NCBI GenBank assembly: GCA_905236875.1
Contig: CAJOQT010000043.1
Span: 1-34,781 of the forward strand
Source of the DNA: an uncultured Prevotella sp.
GTDB lineage: Bacteria; Bacteroidota; Bacteroidia; Bacteroidales; Bacteroidaceae
Direction: 5' to 3'
Length of the DNA stretch: 34,781 nucleotides
The notes under the pieces are model-generated. The model did not search any database. It worked only from the letters and a program-made list of their open reading frames with translations, and was not told the origin of the DNA. The first letter of the stretch is position 1. Each line of letters opens with the position of its first letter. The position numbers were made by a program, and so were the translations under genes. Positions 1 through 6,181 of the stretch are shown piece after piece.

Positions 1-300
1 CAGCATGATTACCAAAGGTTTGCCACCTTGCTTGATGACCTTCAAGTCGCTTTGAAAGCCAACGCTGGTAAAGAATGCCAGCATAAAGACATCCCTCAAT
101 GTACCATCGAACGACACCTCAATATGGAACCAGCTATATATCATCAAAGTCATCAATGAAAAGATGATACCACCGCTTACTGGCGACGGCACACAGAACT
201 TCTGAAGGAAAACAACCTTTCGCGTTAAAACCATACCGACGAGGAGAGCTAAGGCGCCAATGCCGGCTGTCTGAATCATATCCAGTTCAATACTTGTCAT
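1..300 (-). CDS. gltS: Sodium/glutamate symporter GltS, N-terminal part (gene runs off the window)
   Basis: This is the first 100 codons of a minus-strand gene whose 3' end lies outside the window. The product should be an inner-membrane Na+-coupled glutamate importer. The translation begins MTSIELDMIQTAGIGALALL and contains the family segments 'PSPVSGGIIFSLMTL' and 'LRDVFMLAFFTSVGFQSDL', which line up well with the start of E. coli GltS (PEPVAGGLL, LRDPLMLAFFATIGL). Three hydrophobic stretches that could be membrane helices are visible. The ATG at 298-300 is the first in frame and fits the family N-terminus. The gene upstream on the same strand ends 19 nt earlier, so the two may be co-transcribed. 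The family is about 400 residues long, so roughly three quarters is missing. Confidence 0.85.
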   Translation of the reverse strand, partial: MTSIELDMIQTAGIGALALLVGMVLTRKVVFLQKFCVPSPVSGGIIFSLMTLMIYSWFHIEVSFDGTLRDVFMLAFFTSVGFQSDLKVIKQGGKPLVIML

Positions 301-319
301 ACTCACTTGCTTGTTTTCG

Positions 320-1930
320 TTAGAATCTATATTGCAACCTGATATTGGCAGCATGTCTGTTTACTTTAGCTTCACTACAGAATGCATCAAACATATCATG
401 CCAGTCAACACCCACATTCCATTTCCGTCCAATTTGCTTGTTCACAGACAGACATCCATACACGGGTACGCAAGTTTCCTTGCGTCTTGGTGAATTCTTG
501 GTATAATAGACCACCTGCATACCTATCTGCCATTCATGAGGAAGATAAGCAGTCGGAGCAAAGCGGAATGAAGCGTATGTTCCACTCTTAGCTGCATATA
601 GATTTGATCCACCTGCCAAAGTCAACCCATTCGGACGATTGGTACTCACCATCGTCTTCCAATAAGCCGATGCCCCCAGTTCTGCAAAATTCTCGCCGTC
701 TTCAACGGTATAATAACTTGCCTCCGTCTGCACCGTCAACTTCTGCCTGCTATAGGCGTATCCCAGTTTTACTTGATTGATAGTCCGTTCCACCAACTCT
801 CCCTTGGTAATCGCCCATTCCTCATCAGAAAGCGTATTGATATTCATAAAGAGAGACTGGTGGGAAGGATTATAGTATTTGCGATAATAGCCCAACTGGA
901 TCTGATTCCGACTGTCTGGTACATAGATGACGCAGGCATTCGCATTGTCACGGGTATCGGCATGCTTTTGACTGATTCCAGCATCCGACAGCTTATAGTT
1001 GTAGAACATCACACGATTACCAACTGTCAACTTCCACTGAGGCAAGGCATAGGTAAACTGCAGATAGATATCATTATTGAAGACATCCCAGCTCCTGTCC
1101 GTATCCTTTTGTCTGGTCATCAGGAAATCTCCCTCGGCACCCAGCATCATCGACAGCCGCTTGGTCAGCAAAGGCGTATTCAGCTCAACGATATATAATG
1201 GCAGTTTGTTGGAGAGAGTTTGATCACTGGCATACTGATAACCGCCCACGACGAGCAGTTCCGTACCCAGGTCATTGAAGGTGTGGAAGTATCTTGCCCT
1301 TCCCATAACCTTACGTGACGTAGCAGAAGGATGGTCGAGATATTGCTGGGTGAAATAGGTCAACAGCTTGTTCCTGTCGTCAAAACGGTTCGTCATGTGA
1401 AGCGTCAGATACTCCTCATTCCCATCCTGATGACGATAAGAAGCATTGGCATAGAGGTCAGTATGCTGACTGCCGTATAGTACATTCACGGATCCGATGC
1501 CAGCAACCTCCTTCCCAAAGTCTCCCTGTCCTTCCACAAAACCATTCAACCCTTCGGGCATCTTCATGTTGATGTCCAGCACCCTACCCATTCCAATGGT
1601 TCCTTTCGCGACACCCGTATTGTCACAGACCTGAATCTTAGCAATGTCCTTGGCTTTCATCTGACTAAGAATCAACCTTGTGTCGCCGTTCATCGGACAG
1701 TTGTCGATGCGGAGGTTATAGTTGGAGATGACATCCTCATAACCGGCAATCATCAGCTCTGGCACCATCTGGAGTACGTCCATCAACGACTCTTCCCCCG
1801 TCAGTTCCATTCGCTGAGGATAAATCATCGTCCTGTCTGCCTTGATCTCAACGATGGGCAAATCTCCTTCTGCGAATATCGGGACAGAAAAGAGCAAAAA
1901 GCTGAACAATATGAGAAAATGACGATTCAT
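320..1930 (-). CDS. Small TonB-receptor-like outer membrane protein
   Basis: The 536-residue protein has a clear Sec signal peptide (MNRHFLILFSFLLFSVPIFA, cleaved near residue 20). Residues 25-130 resemble a TonB-receptor plug: 'SLMDVLQMVPELMIAG', 'YNLRIDNCPMNGD' and 'KDIAKIQVCDN' take the places of the usual 'LQ.lPGv', 'I.iRG...vlidG' and 'ie.IEVl'. The rest alternates in the manner of beta strands and ends in RLQYRF, a terminal Phe typical of outer membrane barrels. It is shorter than classical TonB receptors (700-1000 residues) and I see no convincing TonB box, so ligand and energy coupling are unknown. The only ATG before the signal peptide is at 1928-1930, very close to its promoter. It precedes gltS by 19 nt, but no functional link is evident. 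Confidence 0.7.
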   Translation of the reverse strand: MNRHFLILFSFLLFSVPIFAEGDLPIVEIKADRTMIYPQRMELTGEESLMDVLQMVPELMIAGYEDVISNYNLRIDNCPMNGDTRLILSQMKAKDIAKIQVCDNTGVAKGTIGMGRVLDINMKMPEGLNGFVEGQGDFGKEVAGIGSVNVLYGSQHTDLYANASYRHQDGNEEYLTLHMTNRFDDRNKLLTYFTQQYLDHPSATSRKVMGRARYFHTFNDLGTELLVVGGYQYASDQTLSNKLPLYIVELNTPLLTKRLSMMLGAEGDFLMTRQKDTDRSWDVFNNDIYLQFTYALPQWKLTVGNRVMFYNYKLSDAGISQKHADTRDNANACVIYVPDSRNQIQLGYYRKYYNPSHQSLFMNINTLSDEEWAITKGELVERTINQVKLGYAYSRQKLTVQTEASYYTVEDGENFAELGASAYWKTMVSTNRPNGLTLAGGSNLYAAKSGTYASFRFAPTAYLPHEWQIGMQVVYYTKNSPRRKETCVPVYGCLSVNKQIGRKWNVGVDWHDMFDAFCSEAKVNRHAANIRLQYRF

Positions 1931-1933
1931 TTT

Positions 1934-1942
1934 GCAAATATA
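1934..1942 (-). promoter_or_regulatory. -7 promoter box of the 320-1930 gene
   Basis: On the minus strand this reads TATATTTGC, a full match to the Bacteroidetes -7 consensus TAnnTTTG. The last G of TTTG normally lies about 4 nt before the transcript start, which puts the start near 1931, one base before the ATG. The mRNA would then be essentially leaderless. No good -33 element is visible at the right spacing. Confidence 0.6.
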
Positions 1943-1960
1943 CGGTTTTTTCTTTTAATA

Positions 1961-1994
1961 TGGTTCTCATTCCATAGTTTTTTTGTATTTTTGC
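1961..1994 (+). promoter_or_regulatory. Promoter of glycerate kinase gene (-33 TGGTT, -7 TATTTTTGC)
   Basis: TGGTT at 1961-1965 is separated by 20 nt from TATTTTTGC at 1986-1994, the normal Bacteroidetes spacing. The predicted start is near 1997 and the ATG is at 1998, so the transcript would be leaderless or nearly so. The block 1951-2000 aligns without gaps with 6131-6180 upstream of the TonB receptor gene. Confidence 0.65.
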
Positions 1995-1997
1995 AGC

Positions 1998-3161
1998 ATG
2001 AAGGTCGTAATTGCCATAGATTCATTCAAAGGATGCCTGACTTCAAAGGAAGCTAACGAGGCTGCTGCTGAGGGCATCCGTAGGGCCTATCCTGACGCAG
2101 AGATCGTGAAGGTGCCCGTCAGCGATGGTGGTGAGGGGTATATGGAAGCATTCCATGCTGCCATTGGAGGCAGGCTGGAAGAAGTGACAGTGAGAGACCC
2201 GCTGATGCGTCCTGTCATGGCGAAGTATCTGTTACACGACGATCTGGCTGTGATTGAGATAGCCCAGGCCAGTGGCCTGACCCTGCTGACGAAGGAGGAG
2301 CGCAACCCAATGGTGGCAACGAGCTATGGAACAGGCCAACTGGTGGCTGATGCCGTACGAAAGGGGGCCAAGCACATCATCGTGGGACTTGGTGGCAGTG
2401 CAACCAGCGATGCTGGCATTGGCATGCTCAGAGCGCTCATCGAGAGCCTCCCCCCAGCCCCCTCCGATAGAGGGGGAGAATGGGGGCGGCAACAAATATG
2501 GGATGATATCACAGCTTTCAAGGATGTCACGTTCACCATCGCTTCTGATGTCAAGAATCCGCTTTATGGCGAAAATGGCGCAGCCCATGTCTTTGCCCCT
2601 CAAAAGTTTGCAATTGAGCGAGGGAAATCGGAACTCGTTTCTATTTCCGAGCGTGAGCAAACTCGACCAAAGGTCAAAGGGGCTACAAAGGAGATCGTAC
2701 TCGCCCTCGACGAACGGGCCAGAAAGTTTGCAGAGGTCTCTGCCAGACATTTCGGCTACGACCGTTCACAGATGCCAGGTGCTGGCGCTGCAGGCGGTCT
2801 TGGCTATGCCTTCCTGCAATACCTCAACGCAAAAAGTATCCCAGGTATCCAGTTATTGCTCGATACCATCCGCTTCAAAGACCTCGTCGCAGATGCAGAC
2901 CTCATCATCACTGGCGAGGGCTCAGCTGATCGTCAGACGCTGATGGGCAAGCTGCCAATGGGCATTCTGGAACAATCCGGACGCGTCCCCGTCATCCTGA
3001 TAGCTGGCAGAATCAGCGACCGCGAAGACCTCCTGAAAGCAGGCTTCGCCCACGTTGAATGCATCAACCCACCTGACCTCCCCCTCGAAGAAGCCATGTG
3101 CAAGGAGGTGGCCCAACAAAACATCCGCCAACTGTTCATTTCACAGAACCCCATACTGTAA
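1998..3161 (+). CDS. glxK: Glycerate kinase (GlxK/GarK family)
   Basis: This cytoplasmic enzyme phosphorylates D-glycerate with ATP, in this family usually giving 2-phosphoglycerate. The 387-residue product shows the family blocks in order: MKVVIAIDSFKGCLTSKEA at the N-terminus, VSDGGEGYMEAF near 48, GLGGSATSDAGIGML near 135, GAGAAGGLGYAF near 258 and ITGEGSADRQTLMGKLP near 305. The ATG at 1998 matches the family start; a longer reading from a TTG at 1983 would begin upstream of the -7 box. Two stretches do not look like family sequence and coincide with repeat elements. Residues about 151-165 (ESLPPAPSDRGGEWGRQ) come from a GC-rich palindrome, and residues about 203-222 (AIERGKSELVSISEREQTR) come from a second inverted repeat. 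Both keep the frame and appear to be tolerated insertions in surface loops (inference). Confidence 0.9.
   Translation: MKVVIAIDSFKGCLTSKEANEAAAEGIRRAYPDAEIVKVPVSDGGEGYMEAFHAAIGGRLEEVTVRDPLMRPVMAKYLLHDDLAVIEIAQASGLTLLTKEERNPMVATSYGTGQLVADAVRKGAKHIIVGLGGSATSDAGIGMLRALIESLPPAPSDRGGEWGRQQIWDDITAFKDVTFTIASDVKNPLYGENGAAHVFAPQKFAIERGKSELVSISEREQTRPKVKGATKEIVLALDERARKFAEVSARHFGYDRSQMPGAGAAGGLGYAFLQYLNAKSIPGIQLLLDTIRFKDLVADADLIITGEGSADRQTLMGKLPMGILEQSGRVPVILIAGRISDREDLLKAGFAHVECINPPDLPLEEAMCKEVAQQNIRQLFISQNPIL
2448..2489. repeat. GC-rich nested palindrome inside glycerate kinase gene
   Basis: CCCCCTC (2458-2464) pairs with GAGGGGG (2470-2476) around a 5-nt loop, and outer CCCCC (2450-2454) pairs with GGGGG (2482-2486). 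The same nested plan recurs at 10861-10900, 13452-13498, 20473-20538 and 26635-26667. It is read through in frame as protein. Confidence 0.7.
2605..2663. repeat. Imperfect inverted repeat inside glycerate kinase gene
   Basis: The left arm starts AGTTTGC (2605) and ends near GGGAAAT. The right arm is the near reverse complement, ending GCAAACT at 2663. The arms are about 22 nt and imperfect, with a loop near CGGAACTCGTTTCT. The encoded stretch RGKSELVSISEREQTR interrupts a region that is normally short in glycerate kinases, which suggests an inserted element of a different family from the GC-rich palindromes. Confidence 0.5.
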
Positions 3162-3166
3162 CAGAT

Positions 3167-3668
3167 ATGAAATTCAGAAATATCATAGAGGAAATCAAGT
3201 TCTATTTCAACATCCTGCCCGATAAGGAAGACGAGTAGGATATCATTGCACGGATCAGTAGCGATGTGTCGTTCAAGGGGCCCCACCTGTGGGTGCTTAT
3301 CTTTGCCATTTTCATCGCCTCGTTGGGCCTGAATGTCAATTCAACAGCAGTCATCATCGGTGCCATGCTCATCTCTCCCCTCATGGGACCTATCATCGGC
3401 ATAGGTTTGGCGGTGGGTATCAACGATCTTGACCTGTTTAAACGTTCGTTGAAGAACTATGGGGGTGGCAACGCTCATCAGTGTACTTACCACCATGGTC
3501 TATTTCCTGATCTCACCGTTGAGTGAGGTGCAGTCGGAATTATTGGCCCGTACGTCGCCAACACTCTACGATGTGCTCATCGCCTTCTGTGGCGGAGCAG
3601 CAGGTATCATCGCCCTTTGTACACGAGGCAAGGGCAACAGCTTAGTCGTGGTGGATTTGAAGAACTAA
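3167..3668 (+). pseudogene. Decayed DUF389 (TIGR00341-type) membrane protein gene
   Basis: The reading frame opens 5 nt after the glycerate kinase stop with MKFRNIIEEIKFYFNILPDK and meets TAG at 3236-3238. The same frame continues past the stop as [20 protein letters not shown], then '[29 protein letters not shown]', the hallmark DUF389 segment. At 3461-3465 a run of five G shifts the frame; with four G the protein would read [18 protein letters not shown] and continue in the next frame. That frame runs through '[25 protein letters not shown]' and then stops at 3666-3668 after an unrelated SLVVVDLKN end. Intact members are roughly 400 residues or more and continue after 'GN' with a 'VIPGVAIATALMPP'-like block, which is missing. 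A nonsense codon, a frameshift and a truncation together point to a true pseudogene, although either single-base lesion alone could be a sequencing error. Confidence 0.85.
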
Positions 3669-3669
3669 A

Positions 3670-4536
3670 TTATACATTGCCCAAATAGACATGCTGGATG
3701 CCTGCTTCTTGGGCGATGTGCAGGGCTGATTTCAGGGTGGAAACGGGTGTTGGAGGAAGGTCCTGCATCTTATATCTGGGGAAGAAGCGGCTGAAGTGGA
3801 GAGGTGTTGAGGCGAGGCCGTTTGCAACAATCCATTGGCACATCTGGCGAATCATGTCCATATCGTCGTTGATACCAGGGATGATAAGGTTGGTGAGTTC
3901 TATCCAGACGCCTGCATCCCTCATGGCAAGGATCGTATCAAGGACAGGCTGCAGGCGACCGCCGCTGATGCGCTGGTAGATGTCGTTGCTGAATGATTTC
4001 AGGTCGATGTTGGCGGCATCGAGGTAGGGCAACAGGTCGGCAAGCGGCTTCTGACAGACGTAACCTGCTGTCACAAGGATATTCCAAAGACCCTTTTCAT
4101 GCGCCAGACGGGCCGTTTCCGTCACATATTCTATGTAGGTGAGCGGTTCTGTATAGGTGTAGGCAATGCCTGGACAATGGTGTTCCAGACAAAGACTAAC
4201 GACAGCTTCTGGCGAGAGATCGTAATAACCTGCATCGGAGGGTACGACCTGCGAGATCTCATGATTCTGACAGTTCAGACAACGGAAATTACAGCCCGTA
4301 CAAGCGATGGACAGACATGTCGTACCTGGATGGAAATGATACAGCGGTTTCTTCTCAATCGGATCGATGGCCAGCGAACAGGGCTTGGCATAGACCTCGC
4401 TGACAAGCAAACCGTCATGATTCCTGCGACTTCTGCAACGTCCAGTCCGTCCGTTGGCAATCTGGCAATGGTGCGGACAGAGCAGACATTCCACCGTCCC
4501 ATCGTCCAACCGCTGATAATATCGACACTCTTTCAC
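3670..4536 (-). CDS. amrS: AmmeMemoRadiSam system radical SAM enzyme
   Basis: This is a cytoplasmic radical S-adenosylmethionine protein of 288 residues. It has an N-terminal cysteine group (C17-LLC20-PHHC24 and C34), and the radical SAM motif CNFRCLNC places iron-sulfur ligands at C82, C86 and C89. GIAYTYTEPLTYIEY, NIDLKSF and ELTNLIIPGIND follow, all typical of the AmmeMemoRadiSam branch. Its substrate is not established. There is no ATG near the start. GTG at 4534-4536 gives MKECRYYQRLDDG, which fits relatives best; a TTG at 4543-4545 is the alternative. The Memo-AMMECR1 fusion gene ends 36 nt upstream on the same strand, so the pair forms an operon of the three classical components. The gene meets the end of the DUF389 pseudogene with 1 nt between them. 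Confidence 0.85.
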   Translation of the reverse strand: MKECRYYQRLDDGTVECLLCPHHCQIANGRTGRCRSRRNHDGLLVSEVYAKPCSLAIDPIEKKPLYHFHPGTTCLSIACTGCNFRCLNCQNHEISQVVPSDAGYYDLSPEAVVSLCLEHHCPGIAYTYTEPLTYIEYVTETARLAHEKGLWNILVTAGYVCQKPLADLLPYLDAANIDLKSFSNDIYQRISGGRLQPVLDTILAMRDAGVWIELTNLIIPGINDDMDMIRQMCQWIVANGLASTPLHFSRFFPRYKMQDLPPTPVSTLKSALHIAQEAGIQHVYLGNV

Positions 4537-4572
4537 GCTGCGCAAGCAAATTATACACTATTCACTTTTACC

Positions 4573-6072
4573 TCAGAATACGATGGCCTCATATACATAG
4601 AGTTCCGCATCGCGCCAGCCATCCCAGCCCAGTCCGGCCTTGTCCTGAGAGCAATGTCCCACGAACTCCTCTTTCGTCCAGTTCACCTCATCGGCCACCT
4701 GTGGCAGGAACGTGCCACTACGATGGCCTTTTCGGATATAGATACCATGTCGGTGCAACTCGAATTCATCCAGACTCTGAATACGCCGCATAGGAGTAAG
4801 GACGGAGATTTCAATGTCGATATCATCCAGCTCTTCACGAGACAATGGCGAGAATCTCGGATCTTCGAAAGCAGCGGCCCGAGCCATCTCTGCCACAATC
4901 TCATACAAGGGTATATCCTCTCCGAAATGGCCGATACAGCCTCGTAAGCGCCCCTGTTTATGGAGGGAGACGAAAGCACCACACTTTTGATTTAGTGTAG
5001 AGTTTAGAGTGTAGAGTGGAGAGTTTGCTACCGCCACACCCTTGCCATCAAGGCTGTCCTTGATGCTATCATAGGCTATCTTCTTCAGCATGCCTTTTTC
5101 TTCATCAGTTAGCGAGAAGGTCTTTTCTTCGCCTCTGAGGATTGCAAAGGCATGATAGCCCACCACACGACCCGGATCATGGTCATCGATGTCGCCAGAA
5201 TTCTGATAAAGCAGATGTTTCACTTTATAACGCTTGTCCATCATCAGCATCAGCGTGATGATAGGGAATCCGCCGCAGGCACTCGTGGCCAGATTACGGA
5301 TGTCGCTTCTGGCATTGGACTCGATGGCAGCGATAAACGCCTCCACATCACCACTCTCTACAGCCTTCCCCGTCTTGGCATCGACCTTGCAGGCATCCTC
5401 ATACGATGGATAGTGGGAGAAGTCGCTACTCACGACAAAGAGATTCTCATCCGTAAAATAAGGCTTCAGCGTCTCTGCCAGCCGTTTCAGTTTATTGAAA
5501 TCGTTGGTGGAAATGATAATGGGCACGATGGGAGGCACCTCTTTAGTGAAAGGTGAAGAGCGGAAAGTGAAAAATCTTTGCAGAAACGGCAACTGCACCT
5601 CCAGACAATGCTCGCGATCATGGGCCTCAGGCCGATAGGAGAAGGAACTGTCAGTAGCTATCAGCGCTTGAGCCGTCTCGCGATCTACCTTTACCTGTCC
5701 CAAGGGTGTTTCGTAATAGTCCGCCTCGCTATTCACCGAAGCCCCGTCCAACCACTCGTGATGGCTGGGTCCCAACAGGAATACCCGCTTATACTGCTTG
5801 TCCTTGGGAATCGACGTATAGGCCGCAGCTGCCACATTGCCAGAGAAATAGTAGCCCGCATGGGGCACGATCAGTGCTGCCACATGATCATACTGCGCGT
5901 CCTTGGCATGAAGCGTCAGAAAACTGTCCACCTCATGGCTGAGCTGCTGGGGGTCACCATCGTAAAACCTTCCTGCCTGAGTTGCCGGTCTCACCACTGG
6001 AGCCGGCGTTTGTCCTTCACAATTCATCATCATCATGGTTGTTAGGATTAGTATGATCGTTTTGATTCTCAT
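4573..6072 (-). CDS. Exported Memo-AMMECR1 fusion (AmmeMemoRadiSam proteins B and A)
   Basis: The 499-residue product joins a Memo-like domain (about 27-310; landmarks RPATQAGRFYDGD, LIVPHAGYYFSG, FLLGPSHHEWLDG, VVSSDFSHYPSYED) to an AMMECR1 domain (about 320-499; GAFVSLHKQGRLRGCIGHFG, FEDPRFSPLSREELDDIDIE). Fusions of these two are known alongside the radical SAM partner. The N-terminus MRIKTIILILTTMMMMNCEG looks like a signal peptide, possibly a lipoprotein signal with C18, although Asn just before Cys is unusual. That would put this protein outside the cytoplasm, apart from its radical SAM partner. The ATG at 6070-6072 lies 9 nt after a -7 box; the longer upstream reading has no support. 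Residues about 349-361 (NSPLYTLNSTLNQ) are encoded by a heptamer tandem repeat inserted in the AMMECR1 domain. The biochemical role is unknown. Confidence 0.85.
   Translation of the reverse strand: MRIKTIILILTTMMMMNCEGQTPAPVVRPATQAGRFYDGDPQQLSHEVDSFLTLHAKDAQYDHVAALIVPHAGYYFSGNVAAAAYTSIPKDKQYKRVFLLGPSHHEWLDGASVNSEADYYETPLGQVKVDRETAQALIATDSSFSYRPEAHDREHCLEVQLPFLQRFFTFRSSPFTKEVPPIVPIIISTNDFNKLKRLAETLKPYFTDENLFVVSSDFSHYPSYEDACKVDAKTGKAVESGDVEAFIAAIESNARSDIRNLATSACGGFPIITLMLMMDKRYKVKHLLYQNSGDIDDHDPGRVVGYHAFAILRGEEKTFSLTDEEKGMLKKIAYDSIKDSLDGKGVAVANSPLYTLNSTLNQKCGAFVSLHKQGRLRGCIGHFGEDIPLYEIVAEMARAAAFEDPRFSPLSREELDDIDIEISVLTPMRRIQSLDEFELHRHGIYIRKGHRSGTFLPQVADEVNWTKEEFVGHCSQDKAGLGWDGWRDAELYVYEAIVF
4997..5024. 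repeat. Heptamer tandem repeat, GTAGAGT type, inside the AMMECR1 domain
   Basis: Four consecutive 7-mers can be read on the plus strand: GTAGAGT, TTAGAGT, GTAGAGT, GGAGAGT. On the coding strand this makes an in-frame stretch of protein with no counterpart expected in the family. Confidence 0.75.
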
Positions 6073-6081
6073 GATTTGAAG

Positions 6082-6114
6082 GCAAATATAGACATATTCT
6101 TCGAAACTCCCAAA
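6082..6114 (-). promoter_or_regulatory. Promoter of the Memo-AMMECR1 operon
   Basis: The minus strand reads TTTGG (6114-6110), a 19-nt spacer, then TATATTTGC (6090-6082). The predicted transcript start is near 6079, a 6-7 nt leader before the ATG at 6072. It lies back to back with the TonB receptor promoter. Confidence 0.7.
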
Positions 6115-6140
6115 TATTCGGACCACATTTTTTGTTGATA

Positions 6141-6174
6141 TGGTTATTATTCCATCTATTTTTTGTACCTTTGC
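6141..6174 (+). promoter_or_regulatory. Promoter of the TonB receptor operon (-33 TGGTT, -7 TACCTTTGC)
   Basis: TGGTT (6141-6145), a 20-nt spacer and TACCTTTGC (6166-6174) match the Bacteroidetes consensus. The predicted start is near 6177, giving about a 5-nt leader to ATG 6182. The box excludes the longer reading frame that opens at 6140. The whole 50-nt block closely resembles 1951-2000. Confidence 0.75.
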
Positions 6175-6181
6175 ACCGAAA

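Noticed and set aside
3266..3526. Short membrane protein of 86 codons
   Set aside because: It is the middle fragment of the broken DUF389 gene, not an independent gene.
6140..6181. Longer start for the TonB receptor at 6140
   Set aside because: The -33/-7 promoter occupies 6141-6174, so this part would not be transcribed from the visible promoter; signal peptide begins after 6182.
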